This document shows positions 9,945-22,634 of a stretch of 64,000 bases of DNA, one piece after another. The translations under genes and the position numbers were made by a program. This stretch comes from Oncomelania hupensis (lineage: Eukaryota; Mollusca; Gastropoda; Littorinimorpha; Pomatiopsidae), in NCBI GenBank assembly GCA_036898135.1, contig CM072512.1, positions 16,775,097 through 16,839,096 of the forward strand, read 5' to 3'. The notes below the pieces were generated by a model. The model had not been told where the DNA came from. It did not search any database and saw only the letters and a list, made by a program, of their open reading frames with translations. How positions within the stretch are numbered: the stretch's first letter is position 1; each line of letters starts with the position of its first letter.

Positions 9945-11187
9945 CGAAAAGCTTGCATTGAAACAACTTCTTTCCTATCTGACCCATCACGACCTTATTC
10001 CACACACTCAGTCTGCCTATAGGCCTTCTCACAGCACTGAAACCGCACTGCTCAAGATTATGAACGACATTCTGTCTGCCTTGGATGGTGGTGACGTGTC
10101 CTTCCTCACTCTCCTTGATCTTTCAGCAGCGCTTGATACGATCGATCATATCACGCTTCTTCAACGCTTCCAAAACCTGTACGACATCTTTGGGTCAGCG
10201 CTGGCATGGTTTGAGTCATACCTGATTGGTCGGACCCAAACCGTGCTAGTCGATGGCCAGTTGTCCGCACCTGCAACTCTTTCGTATGGTGTTCCCCAAG
10301 GATCTGTTTTAGGCGCCATTCTTTTCATTTTGTACACCAAACCCTTATTGTCTCTGATCCAATCTCATTCTATTTCTAATCAGTCATATGCTGATGACAC
10401 AAAGCTTCAAAAATCCTGTCCTCCTTCTGAAGTCACAACCACTGTCCAAGGCATTCAGACCTGTGCGTCTAATATCAAGTCATGGATGATAGAAAATAAA
10501 CTATGCTTGAACGATGACAAGACTGAAGCACTGTTAATCAATAAAAAGAGCACAATTCTTTCAGATGGTGAACCACACTCAATACAAAATGGCAATCCCG
10601 ACGTTCCTTTCAGCATCTCTGCTCGTAACCTAGGATTCATTATGACATCTGACGCATCTCTTGACACTCACATCTCCAACACATGTAAATCTGCATATTT
10701 TGAACTTCGCAAAATCAGTTCTATTCGCTCTTGTCTTTCACAACAAACCACGATCATCTTAGTCTGCTCTTTTGTTCTTTCAAAACTGGATTACTCCAAT
10801 TCTCTTCTTGCAGGCTGCTCCCAAGATCTTCTCTACAAACTTCAAAAAGTACAAATGCAGCTGCACGCCTTGCAGAAGAGATCATATCACTCTCCTACCA
10901 CGTTCCTTGTACTGGTTGCCCATATCTGCACGCATAGAATAAACTTTCCACACTCTACTTCAAATTTTTCTTCGGCACTTCCCCTTCATACTTTTCTGAC
11001 ATGCTCATTCCCTACGTACCACACAGACAGCTCCGTTCCTCATCAGACCAACGCACCTTCATCATCCCACTTGTCAAAACAAAAAACCTATGGAGAACGC
11101 ACCTTTGCTTTCTGTGCATCCACTCAATGGAATTCCCTTCCACACAATATCCGCCATGCGCAAACACAACAAGCGTTTAAACGATAA
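9945..11187 (+). pseudogene. CR1/L2-type LINE reverse transcriptase, 3' portion
   Basis: This continues the ORF broken at 3387. It begins EKLALKQLLSYL, then HSTETALLKIMND, LLDLSAALDTIDH (RT motif A; the usual FDTIDH reads LDTIDH), GVPQGSVLG (motif B) and SYADDTKL (motif C, catalytic DD at 10393-10398). The thumb follows, then a C-terminal YGERTFAFCASTQWNSLP block typical of the superfamily. Stop at 11187. Apart from the LTR-element insertion the RT frame is open, so this copy could have been fairly young when hit. A LINE of this type makes new copies by target-primed reverse transcription. Confidence 0.92.
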
Positions 11188-11575
11188 ACTCAAAACATAT
11201 CTTTTCCAGAAACATCTTCTATAGCTCCTTCTCAATAACACACATGAATTAATCTCATCATCAGTCTAGTATGCACACATGTCGTGGTTCTCCAAGGGCA
11301 ATGGTGTTCGCTTTCGCTTTTAATGGTGTCCGCTTTTAATAATTCTTATAGGTGTTGGTTGCCTTTAAAAGCTTTTTAATAATAATTTTAGTGGCCTTTT
11401 TATGTTTTTCAATGTAATATTTTTATTGAATGTTTTTAACATTATGTTGTACATTTTTAGTGAATTTATTCAGACTTTATATACCTACTGTTGTGCAGTA
11501 TAAATGGTGTATGAATGTGTCAAGGGCAGAGAGCACAGTCACTTGTGTCTGTGATGCGGCGCTATATAAATCTAC

Positions 11576-11576
<1 letters not shown>
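11188..11576 (+). mobile_element. 3' UTR of the CR1/L2-type LINE
   Basis: Non-coding tail ending GGCGCTATATAAATCTACAT immediately before an (ATT)n array. GCGCTATATAAAT-like ends before short tandem repeats are a common 3' terminus of this LINE group. The same kind of end is seen at 25363-25406 and 58368-58391. Confidence 0.8.

Positions 11577-11661
<85 letters not shown>
11577..11661 (+). repeat. (ATT)n tail microsatellite
   Basis: About 28 ATT units directly at the 3' end of the CR1/L2-type LINE. It was probably seeded by the LINE tail. Confidence 0.95.
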
Positions 11662-11664
<3 letters not shown>

Positions 11665-12357
11665 TCAATGTTCTGAATTTATGCTTCACAGAAAAAATCC
11701 ACTAGACCTATTAATAATCTGTACTGACTGTTTTTTTTTTTTTGGTTTTGTTTTGTAGTGTTTCTTTTTACAAAAAAAAAACATCCAACAGGACTGTATA
11801 ATATTAATGATTTTGCAGTTGATATCCAATAGTTAATATTTTTGTCCTGAATATTTCGAATATGTTGTGGAATATATTGCGCGATTGCACTGCAGTCATT
11901 AATGAGATGATTAATAGAAATTGCTTGTTTTCAAATGCAAGCAACTTCCTTACAGTATTTGGTCCTCCACGAGTTCAAAGCAAGACGATATGCTAAATTG
12001 ATAACAGTCCGTGAGGAATGTAACATTCCCTTATATAATTTAATGAAAGGAAATTTATCTTTTATATTTTTTCTCAATTATACTATATACTTCATTTTTT
12101 GAGAATGGTATACCGAGCTGAATAACAGTACTTTCATTTTTTGGTCCCCTTTTTTGCAATTCCATCAGCCCAGTCATTATGTTTTTTATGCACCATAAGA
12201 TGGTATCCAGCAAAATTAAACATTTGTTCCATTTATGATTAAACTATGAATAAGATATTTATTTTCATCTATAATATAACATCCTTCTTTATTAGAATGC
12301 GAATCCAAAGTTTGTCAAACTGATTTAGAGCGAACACAAAAAAATATATTGAAAAAG
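11662..12357. other. Unassigned AT-rich DNA
   Basis: No gene, RNA or repeat family recognised; homopolymer A and T runs only. Confidence 0.4.
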
Positions 12358-14290
12358 ACAGAAGTGTTAAACAGCCCAAGGTCTCCACGATCCAAAGCAA
12401 GTCTGACATTTGCCTTGTAGAAGAACAAGCAGTCTTGGATCATAGACATATATAAGAATCTTATTTATGTCTTTGTCTTGGAGTGGGGCCTGGTAGCTCA
12501 GTTGGTAGAGCGGCTTACTAGTAACCGAAAGGTACCTGGTTCGAATCCCGGATTGGCCAATGTGTGACCATATTATTTTCCCCTTACCATCAACTGGTTC
12601 GCTGGTGTCAGAATAATGTGACCAGTAGTCGCCTATACGCTCCGGTGTCGTGTGACTGTAATCTACAATTACCCAATGTCTTGGATAGATGGACAGAATA
12701 CTGCTCTGACCTTTGACAACCACACACCAAACGGAGACCCATCAGTTCTAGCATGTCCCCAGAACAGAGAAGGAAAAGAAGAAATCCTCCGAATTCTACG
12801 AGAAAAAGTTGAGACAGCATTGCAATCGCTGAATAACGGGAAGTCAGTGGGAGTGGACAACATACCCGAAGAATTGCTTCAAGCAGGAGGAGAAGCGATG
12901 ATCGCCGCCCTCCACATTATCTGTAACAAGATCTAGTAGAGTGGGGAGCATCCTAGACCATGGACCCATGTAGTCGCTTGTCATCATTCTTCCCCCAAAA
13001 GGGTAACCTTCAGAAGTTTGAAAATTACCGCACCATCAGCCACCCCAGCAAGGTCCTCATGAAAATAGTACTCAACAGGTTGAAGCCCCAAGCTGAACAA
13101 ATCATAGCTGAAGAACAAGCAGGATTCAGTGCATGGCGAAGCACCACTGATTTTCAACCTCAGAATAATCAGCGAAAAATACCTACAGCATCAATCACAT
13201 CTATGTCATGTGTTTGTAAACTTTAAGAAAGCGTTTGACCGAGTCTGGCATGCAGCTCTGTAGGCAACCATAAGAGTGTACAACATCAGCCCTAACATTA
13301 TTGAAGTCATCTAAAGCCTGTGTGACAAGGCTACAAGTGCAGTCCTCCATAACAGCGCCATCGGAAACTGGTTCAGAACAACGTTCGGTGTGCGTCAATG
13401 GTGCATATTCTCTCCAACACTCTTCAACACCTTCCTAGAGCGCATCATATCAAATGCCATTGCAGATCACGAATGCACAGCCAGCATAGGGGGTAGTGCA
13501 ATCTCCAATCTCCGTTTTGTGGATGACATTGATGGATTAGCTGGAATTTGAACAGCTGCTACAGAGGCTTGACACCACCTCCAGAGCCTTTGGAATGGAA
13601 ATAAGTGCAGAGAAGACCAAAATGATGACCAACAACACCAATGGCATCAACACGGATATCAAAGTCCAAGGCCAATCCCTCAACACAGTGCATAGCTTCA
13701 AATATTTAGGAGCTATTTTTATCAGACAATGGGTACCGGCAGGAAGTCCTCTCCAGGATCGCACAAGGTTGAAGCCCATTTGGAAAGATAGGACCATCAG
13801 TCTACACTACAAGGTAAGGCTGCTGCGCTCCCCCTTGTCATCTCCATCTTCCTATTCGCTTGGGAAGCATGTATCCCCACAGTAGACCTACAACGTAGAA
13901 TACAAAGCATGGAGATGAGGTGCTACAGAAGACTTCTGGGCATTTCCTATACCAAGCACAACACCAACGACGAAGTCCGACAAACCATCACATAATCCAT
14001 TGGACAACACAACGACATGCTCACAGTGGTGAAGAAACGGAAACTCCGATGGAATGGCCAAGTTATCAGGACATCAGACCTTTCAAAGACCATCCTGAAA
14101 GGCACGATGCAAGGAGGGAGAAGAAGAGGAAGACAGAAAAAGAGGTGTGAGGAACACATTCAAGAATGGACTGGCTTGACACTGAGCGAAGCCATGAGGG
14201 TTGCTGAGGACAGAGAAAGATGGAGTACGCTGGTTAAACGATCATCTGTGGTGCCCCAACGACTTTCGAGTTACGGGATAGGATAGGATA
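12358..14290 (+). mobile_element. RTE-type LINE copy A, split by a SINE
   Basis: The plus strand carries the linker and RT of the window's dominant LINE family: CSDLYNHTPNGDPSVLA-like linker, GVDNIPEELLQAGGEAMI, KGNLQ...YRTIS, EEQAGF, FKKAFDRVWHA (motif A), a decayed FVDDIDGL (motif C, first D region changed), EISAEKTKMMTNNTNGI, KYLGAI, then a C-terminal WTGLTLSEAMRVAEDRERWS block and GGGATAGGATAGGATAG tail. Several stops and frameshifts are present. The 5' end is truncated at about 12358. The SINE at 12483-12677 interrupts it after GTCTTGGA. Confidence 0.88.
12483..12677 (+). mobile_element. tRNA-derived SINE, family S1, copy 1
   Basis: A tRNA-like head carries an A box (TAGCTCAGTTGGTAGAGC), a CTAGTAA loop like that of tRNA-Thr(AGT), and a B box (GGTTCGAATCC). 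An unrelated ~120-bp body follows, ending TGTCGTGTGACTGTAATCTA. The copy is bracketed by GTCTTGGA at 12475-12482 and 12678-12685 (8-bp duplication). A second copy with the same head, body and end lies at 34845-35041. The tRNA fold is imperfect, so this is not a functional tRNA gene. The partner LINE supplying RT is unknown. Confidence 0.85.
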
Positions 14291-14393
14291 GAAGAGGGGC
14301 AGATTTTGTCAGTTAACTGAGTGATCGACCGACCACCAAACCCATTAGATACATTGAACTGACGTCATCAGGAACAAGCGCTAAGTAAATACC

Positions 14394-14820
<427 letters not shown>

Positions 14821-16000
14821 TTGTTATTATATAAATATCAACTGACATCAAATCTACCTACAAGTTCAGCAACCACTTTAAATCTACAGGTCTAATCTAC
14901 CAAGAAAACTGACTGACGCAGACTACAAGCAGATTTCAACAGAAAAGGACTCAGTTCATTAAAATTAACAAAAATTATTTAAAAAAACTTTAAAGAAAAA
15001 AGACGAGGACGAATACGATTGACCGACCAAATGACTCACTGATGCCAATTTGTTCTGCGACATACCGGAACCGGGGACCCCACTTGCCAACTAGGTCTAC
15101 AGTACTTCAGCTGTGGATCGATGCAGTATAAAGAAAATACTTTAATAATAAAAACTAATAATATATATTTTTTAAAAAGTCATCCTTCTTACATAGCGCA
15201 TTTAGCTAGCGACTCTAAGAACTGCCCAGCCTCTGATCGAAAACAGGATGCATCTCTAACTGCCCACACTCCAACTTGCATCATCAAGGGCACTGCCAAA
15301 CAACGCCGGACAACTGATCAGCCCAATCCAACCGACATGGATGCATGCAAGGGTTTGTTGAACCTAGAGTGACAGGATTCTTTAACGTGGATAACGTGGC
15401 GTCACGGGGAAAGAAGAACAACAACGAACCACCACTGTACAAAGAGTCATTATAAAGTGGACTCGTGTGAGAAAAACATCCACAACAACTATCCCGTCAC
15501 TATTAAATCAGGTCCTACTGTCAGCCATTAGAGCTTTCCACTATAGCTATACCACTGAACCATTCTGGAGACCCCAGCCATAATAATGATTGAAGCGCCT
15601 ACTTTTTCTTCTAGAAGTTACCGATATCTTATAGCTACTGTGCCGACGGAATCTGAGACTCTGGAGACTATGGGCGTAAGTGAGTGACTGATGGGTCCAG
15701 TTACAAGAGAAGTCCCTAGAGCCTACCTGATACTGCGAAAACCACACATCATTTCACTCTCTACTTCAATCCCAGACAAACTTATAGCTGAATCTTTGAG
15801 GCGTACTACTCCCTATTCAGAATTCTACAACTATAATACTGAATGAACCTTTATCTTGGGTGGTTTGATCTTTGGTTTTAGATTTGGGGTCGGTCGGTTT
15901 CATTTCGGTTGAGTTTTAGTTTTAACCATTAAAACAACAACAACAATAGCAACAACAACAACAACAAAAACAACAACAAAAACACATTCTATCTCTATCG
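14821..16000. other. Unassigned DNA with a (CAA)n tract
   Basis: No gene recognised. 15210-15290 weakly resembles the minus strand of the S2 SINE (CTGATCGAAA-ACAGGA). 15928-15980 is an imperfect CAA/AAC repeat. Confidence 0.4.
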
Positions 16001-18150
16001 TAACACGAAAGTCGTTGGCGCACCACAGATGATCGTTTAACCAGCGTACTTCATCTTTCTCTGTCCTCAGCAACCCTCATGGATAATTCGCTCAGTGTCA
16101 AGTCAGTCCATTCTCGAATGTTGTCCTCCCACCTCTTTTTCTGTCTCCCTCTTCTTCTGCTTCCTTGCACTGTGCCTTGCAGGATGGTCTTTACAAGGCA
16201 TGATGATATGGTGACGTGGCCATAACATCGGAGTTTTTGTTTTTCGTCACCACTGTGAGCATGTCATCGTATTGTCCAATGGATTATGTGATGGTCTGTC
16301 GGACTTCGTCGTTGGTGATATGCTGGGTATAGGAAATGCCCAGAAGTCACCTCATCTCCATGCTTTGTATTCTAAGTTGTGGGTCTGCTGTGAGGGTCCA
16401 TGTACCGCAAGCGTATAGGAAAATGGAGATGACAATGGAGTGCAGCAGCTTTATCTTGGAATGTAGACTGCTGGTCATGTCTTTCCAAATGAGCTCCAAC
16501 CTTGTCAGTGCAACAGTTGTTTGTGCGATCCTGAAGAAAACTTCCTGTCGAGACCCATTGTCTGGTACAATGGCTCCTAAATATTTGAAGCTATGTCCGT
16601 GTTGATGCCTTTGGTGTTGTTGGTCATCATTTTGACCTTATTTCCATTCCAAAGGCTCTGGAGGTGGTGTCAAGCCTCTGTACCAGCTGTTCAAGTTCTT
16701 GTTCCTATCCAGCCAATCCATCTGTCATCTGCAAAACGGACGTTGGAGATTGCTCTACCCCTTATGCTGACTGTGCCTTCGTGATCTGCAAGGGCATCTG
16801 ACATGATGCGCTCTAGGAAGATGTTGAAGAGTGTTGGAGAGAGTAGGCATCCTTGGCGCATGCCGATTGTTGCTCTGAACCAGTTCCCGATGGCGCTGTT
16901 GTGGAGGACTGCACCGGTAACCTTGTCAAACAGGCTTTTGATGACTTCAATAATGTTATGGCTGATGTTGTACACTTTCATGGTTGCCCACAGAGTTGTA
17001 TGTCAGCCTCGGTCAAAATGCTTTCTTGAAGTTTACTAACATGTAGATGTTGTGGATGCTGTAGGTATTTCTCGCAGATTATTCTGATGTTAAAAATCTT
17101 CTCATTGGTACTTCGCCATGCACTGAATTCTGCTTGTTCTTCAGCTATGATTTGTTCAGCTTAAGGCACCAAACTGTTTAGGTTTATTTTCATAAGGACC
17201 TTGCTGGGGTGGCTGATGAGGCTGATGGTGCGGTAATTTTCACATTCCGGAAGGCTACCCTTTTTTATGAAGAGTGATTGCAAGCGACTGGGTCCATTAG
17301 TGTAGGCCACTCCCAACTATGCCCGAACTTGTTACAGATAATGGTGATGGCGTCAATCATCGATTCTCCTCCTGCTTGAAGGAGTACTGCGGGTATGTTG
17401 TCCACTCCCGCTGACTTCCCCTTCTTTAGCGATTGCAATGCTGCTTCAACTTCTTCTCGGAAAATTGGGAGGATTACTTCTTCTTCTCTGTTCTGGGGAC
17501 ATGCTAGAACTGATAGGTCTCCTTTTGGTGTGCGGTTGTAAAGGTCATCTAGCCAAAGATTGCTTGTTCTTCTGTTCCAGACTTGCTTTGTATCGTGGAG
17601 ATCTTGGGCTGTTTAACACTTGTCAGCCGCATCACAGTCTGGTAGGCCTTCTTGCTGTTGTTCTTGTTCAGACTGTTCTCTATTTCCTGGCATTGATCTT
17701 CTTCCAAGTTCTCCTTTGCTGTGCGCATGCCTTTTCGGATGTCATTGTTGATTTTTCGGTAGGCATCAGCTCACTGCGAGGTGTTATTTTTCCTGTTTAT
17801 CTCTCTTCGTTTGTCACACAGATCCAAAAGGGCAGGTGTGATCCAAGGTTTTCTTCTATTGGCGGTGTTTGCCAAGGATCTCAGTGGCGGCATCTGTCAC
17901 ATCTGAGTTGAAGGTGATGTTCATGGTGTTGACATCTACTTTACCAGCTCCCAAAAATGAGCAGTGGGGCAAATTTCCCTCCTATTGTGGCTTGGAATAT
18001 TTTTGCCACCTCCGGGTCTTGCTGTTTGTCCAGGTCGAACTTCAGTCTTGTGCACTTTAGTGTTTTTTACTCTCTTCAAGTGGAGCCGGAAAGACATCAT
18101 CATAAGATCGTGGTCACTTCCGGTGTCTGCTCCTTTATTCCGCACTAAAA
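16001..18150 (-). mobile_element. RTE-type LINE copy B (endonuclease end to 3' end)
   Basis: Minus-strand copy of about 2.15 kb. Its 5' end (18060-18150) encodes GADTGSDHDLMMMSFRLHL, the end of the endonuclease with the SDHD motif intact. RT follows (KVYNISHNIIEVIKSLFDK, IGMRQGCLLSPTLFNIFLER), and the C-terminal domain runs down to about 16005. There are several frame breaks, and the ADD catalytic region is disrupted near 16700. The pentamer tail is degenerate (CTATCTCTATCG). The left end of the TIR element at 18178 lies just upstream. Confidence 0.85.
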
Positions 18151-18177
18151 TAACCAACAGGCTGGTTGACACAATAA

Positions 18178-19701
18178 TATGACGGCCTTCTAGCGCCAAA
18201 ACCTGATAATTACAAATATCATGAAATAATTACAATTACCAAGGGATAATTACTATTATCATTGAAAAATATAAATATCTTCGCGTGATCATGTTTAATT
18301 TTCAGTGTTGGCTCTAGCAATCCATCTGGAAATGCGATAAAACTGAAAATTATAATTATCTCATAATAATTACAATGTTCGCTTGATAATTACTATTTTT
18401 ACGTGATTATGTTTAATTCTGATGAAGGCGGCTTACTAGCGCCAAAATGTGCATTTACAGGTATCAGTGATAATAGTAATTAGCACGTGTTCTGCGTAAT
18501 TCACATTATGACGGCCTAGACTACTAGCGCCAAAACCTGATATTTACAAATATCATGTGATAATTACAAATTGTTATGGATGATGTAAAGGATGTTACTC
18601 TCTACAACACTCTTCGACCTCTTCGTAAAGCGTATTATGTCAGACGCCCTTGTATATCACGAAGGCACAGTCAGCATAGGGGGTAGTGCAATCTCCAAGC
18701 TTCGTTTTGCGGATGACATTGATGGATTGGCTGGAGAGGAACAAGAACTTGAACAGCTGGTACAGAGGCTTGACACCACTTCCAGAGCCTAGGGAATGGA
18801 AATAAGTGCAGAGAAGACCAAAATGATTACCAACAACACCAATGGCATCAAAACGGACATCAAAGTCCAAGGCCAATCCCTCAACACAGTGGTTAGCTTC
18901 AAATATTTAGGAGCCATTGTATCAGACAATGATTCCCGATAAGAAGTCCTCACCAGGATCGCACTAACAACGGCTGCCCTGGCAAGGTGGATCCCCATTT
19001 GGAAAGACAGGACCATCAGTCTACATTCCAAGGTAAGGCTGCTGCGCTCCCTTGTCATCTCCATCTTCCTATACGCTTGCGAAACATGGACCCTCACAGC
19101 AGATTGACAGCGAAGAATACAAAGCATGGAGATGAGGTGCTACAAAGACTTCTGGGCATTTTTTATACCAAGCACATCACCAACGACGAAGTCCGACAGA
19201 CCATCACACAAGCCATTGGACAATACGATGACCTGCTCACAGTGGTGAAGAAACGGAAACTCCGATGGTATGGCCATGTCACCAGAGTATTAGGCCTTGC
19301 ATTCGAGAATGGACTGGCTTGACACTGAACGAAGCCATCAGTGTTGCTGAGGACAGCTAAAGATGGAGTATGATGGTTAAACGATCATCTGTGGTGTCCC
19401 AACGACCTCAGAGTTACGGGATAGGATAGGAAAGGATAGGAATTACAAATATCATTGACATATTTACACTGAACACTTAAAAATTGTAATTATAAAGTGA
19501 AAATTACAATTTTCGGTTTTAATTATCTCATAATATTTGTAATTATCATGTTTTGGCGCTTGGAAGGCGTGACAAATATTGATAATTATTAATTAGCACT
19601 GTGGATTACCGCTTTCTCTGTAAAGTACACAAAACACGTGTTAATTTCAATTATATCGTGATAATGGTAATTCTCTGTTTTGGCGTTAGTATACCGTCAT
19701 A
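18178..19701. mobile_element. TIR element (MITE-like) containing RTE copy C
   Basis: It begins TATGACGG and ends CCGTCATA, a perfect 8-bp inverted terminus. It is flanked by CAATAA at 18172-18177 and 19702-19707. The block GCGCCAAAACCTGATAATTAC near the left end recurs, in one or other orientation, at about 18437, 18521 and 19543-19565, so the element is internally palindromic or self-nested. It is rich in AATTAC/GTAATT and has no coding potential of its own. Without the 869-bp LINE insert it is about 655 bp. Confidence 0.7.
18572..19440 (+). mobile_element. RTE-type LINE copy C with target duplication
   Basis: It is flanked by AATTACAAAT at 18562-18571 and 19441-19450. It starts in the RT C-terminal half (LFDLFVKRIMSDALVYHEG, LRFADDIDGLAGEEQELEQL, so the ADD motif is intact), continues through KYLGAIVSDN and the C-terminal domain with a further deletion near 19300, and ends in imperfect GGATA pentamers. 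It is inserted into the TIR element at 18178-19701. Confidence 0.88.
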
Positions 19702-19707
19702 CAATAA

Positions 19708-21130
19708 GTCAGCCAGCCATAGAACTCGCAACCTCAGAAACACAAGATTTGACACGGTCTACCAAAATGAGCTAATAATTGTACCTCATATTTACAAAGT
19801 ACCATTAGTCTAGGAAATAAAATATCGATTATTATCGAATATATAGTACAACCCAAAAAGTTTACTTGTCAATATTTTACCCGTGTACTAACTTTATCAG
19901 AAAAGTCCTGCGTTTCATATCCACTGTTATCACTTTGTGTCCGACAGTCGGGGTGGTTTTAGGGTCCCCGTCACCATTCATCATCATCCATTTTGGGTAT
20001 GTGCTCTGTTAACGTTCACCGAATTGATCTACTGCCTGAAATAGTTTGGACCGTCTTAGGCTAATAACTTCTACTGGCTCTTCCCTGATAGGACTTACAC
20101 TAGCGCTTTAAAGGTAACTGGTGCATAAATCTTCCAATAGGTCTAGTAAGACTGAGGTAGTTTGGGCAGCTCGACTCAGTGGTCCGTGGCGTTACACAGT
20201 GCGAAAGATTGCAGCAAGTCAATTGCACGACTCTGGGTTTGAGTCTGATTTAGCTCAGGAAGCTATTTTTTTTATCACGCTTGATTTTTGTGGTCAGTGC
20301 CCTGAGCGTGCTATCGAAGGACAAGCTTAAGCCAAGAGACTCGGTCATTATCAGTTTGGCATTTGTGGTTCTGTAATTGTCGATGTTTGTTCTCACTCTC
20401 CTCCTCATCTTCATCTCCGTTATTGTCGTAGACGTCGATTACGTCATCATCAACAACACAGACTATCAATGGACTGACCGGTGCCGAATATTGTCGCTCA
20501 GTGAATACATATCCGCGAACCATGACAACACTTTGTCAGACATCCTGCATCTTCATTTACCAAATGGGTGGAGATGCGTGCGAGAAATTCTGAATGAAAT
20601 GAATGATCAATCACTCTACGGTAATATACTAGTATTTTCTCTACTGTTGCAGGATTTTCGAAGAAAAGAAGACACGACCTGATGGAACTATGTAATAATT
20701 TAAATCAAATTTTCTTTTTTATTTAAACTGAGGGACAGCGAAGGCTAACATTTTTTCACTGAATTATTTAAGGGAGTAAGTAGGTCCATCTTCGTCTCAA
20801 ATGTAATTACTTAAAATTAGTATTGTTCTCTTTCTCCAGAATAGGTGTTTATTGATATTCTTTTGTTTTTTAAGGGAGACAAAGGCAGACAGACATAGAC
20901 AAACAGACCGAGGCGAAGACAGATGGACAGACAGAGAATGGAAGAGAAAAGGAAGAGCCATTTTGTGCTTTAGCCATTACATTACATGCAAGAATGGGTC
21001 GGGGCGGTCCGTGCAAAAGAAGTATCTTAAATAGAGGTACACCATCAAATTCTGCTGTATCCCATGCCTTTTGCTATGAAATGTTCATGAGACTTACTTC
21101 TATGTACACTAACTTTTTCTTCGGATTCAA
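19708..21130. other. Unassigned DNA
   Basis: No gene, RNA or repeat recognised. The reading frame at 20377-20682 starts with a hydrophobic segment but has no recognisable domain and no coding support. 20160-20250 has a faint tRNA-like look (GGGTTTGAGTC) that I do not call. Confidence 0.35.
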
Positions 21131-21139
21131 ACTGTGGCC

Positions 21140-21490
21140 CTTAAACTCCCCGAAAACCTAATTTTGCGGATACTGAGCATAGCTGTGCCTCGAGCAAAAA
21201 TAGTTTAAAACTTTTAAGCAGAAGTTCCATAGCTAATGCATGGCTTTTCCGACAGAGATAGTTTGAAGCTTTTAAACATAGACTTCCTCGCAAGGCCTTA
21301 CGCAGATGACTTACCCCACAGAACAAATGTAGTTGTAACTTTTAAGCAGAAATTATCTCTGATAGACCAAGCAATAGATGACTTTTGGGGACAAAATAGT
21401 TTTAGCTTTGAGATATAAATTTCCTAGATGTAGATGGCTTTCGGGACACAAATTCTCCCGAGATAGACGGCCGGCTTTTACATGGCTACA
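21140..21490 (+). repeat. Degenerate minisatellite, ~75-80-bp unit
   Basis: About four diverged units share AAAATAGTTT, AACTTTTAAGCAGAA, a TTCC element and ATGGCTTTTCGGGACA-like blocks (for example at 21197, 21250, 21327 and 21397). Non-coding. Confidence 0.6.
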
Positions 21491-21499
21491 GTCTGTGCT

Positions 21500-21842
21500 T
21501 TAGCTTATGGCACTTTCGCATGAAACGAAGTTAGAACTGCGGGTTGACGAAGAATTATGGCTAATCGCTAAAACCTCTTTCGCACTGCCAGGAGTATCTG
21601 CTATGGTCTACACGAACACGATGACACCACGATGTGAGATAATTCAGAGTCTCAGATATCGGCCGCGTGAACTTCTTTTTCAGTCTCGGTGCTTCGGTGA
21701 TGGAAGTAGGTCTACGGGCTTTAGATAGTAAAGATAGGCCTTCTAGGAGAAGATTCAATAGATGGGGGTCGACGGACTCAATTGAGCCATCACAAGGCGA
21801 GATTGTGCACCATGATCATCATCCTCGTCATCAGCAACAACG

Positions 21843-21924
<82 letters not shown>

Positions 21925-22598
21925 GACTGGCCAGTGAAGCCAAGTAAAGGCCAAATGTGCACAATTCCCCCTGTCTCCTCCCCCTCCAACCTCTCAAACC
22001 CGCAAGCACACCCGCGCGCCCTTCCCCCTACCCTCCCCTCTGAGGCCATCATAAAAAGCACGAAATCGGTGAACGTGCATTATGAACCTCACGCTGTAAA
22101 AGTTGGATCGTTAGGGGCAGATAATTGATTGTCCGAGCGAACCTGCTAGGTCATATTGCACTAGCTCTTTAAAAAAACAAAAAAAGGACGAGGTCCATCC
22201 TAGCCGCAAGCAGACTTGCCTTTTATTTCACGTGAAGGCGAATTTATTAAAGGTTCCTGTCTTCGTCCAAGTTCATCAAGTTCATTCTCATTGCAACGAT
22301 TGACGTGATCGTCTTGAAGGACCGAAATGCCGAAATTCTCGAATCACGTAATGAATCTAAATCGGGAGAGAAGTTTTAAAAAAATTATTTTTTTAAAATT
22401 CTAAAATGGACGAAGTAATTGCAATTGTCAAGATTGGCATTGTTGCCTTTCAGTTGTAGAAATATTGTAGGGAGTGTTTTGAAAGTTACTGTTATGGAGA
22501 ACTATCCATATTTGCTCATCTACAGGCAGGCAACCCGGATTCTAATCCCGCAAACGACAGGAAGTTTTGTGTGTATGTGTGTGTGTGTGTGTGTGTGT

Positions 22599-22634
<36 letters not shown>

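Noticed and set aside
12486..12557. tRNA gene (Thr-like)
   Set aside because: A and B boxes are present but the stems mispair, and the same sequence with an identical 120-bp body recurs at 34851, so it is a SINE head.
20160..20250. tRNA-like segment (GGGTTTGAGTC B-box-like)
   Set aside because: No matching A box or stems, and no second copy seen.
20377..20682. 101-codon frame with hydrophobic start
   Set aside because: No known domain, no splice or promoter support; could be chance in AT-rich DNA.
21667..22128. 153-codon His-rich frame
   Set aside because: The His run is a (CAT)n array and the flanks show no domain or coding support.
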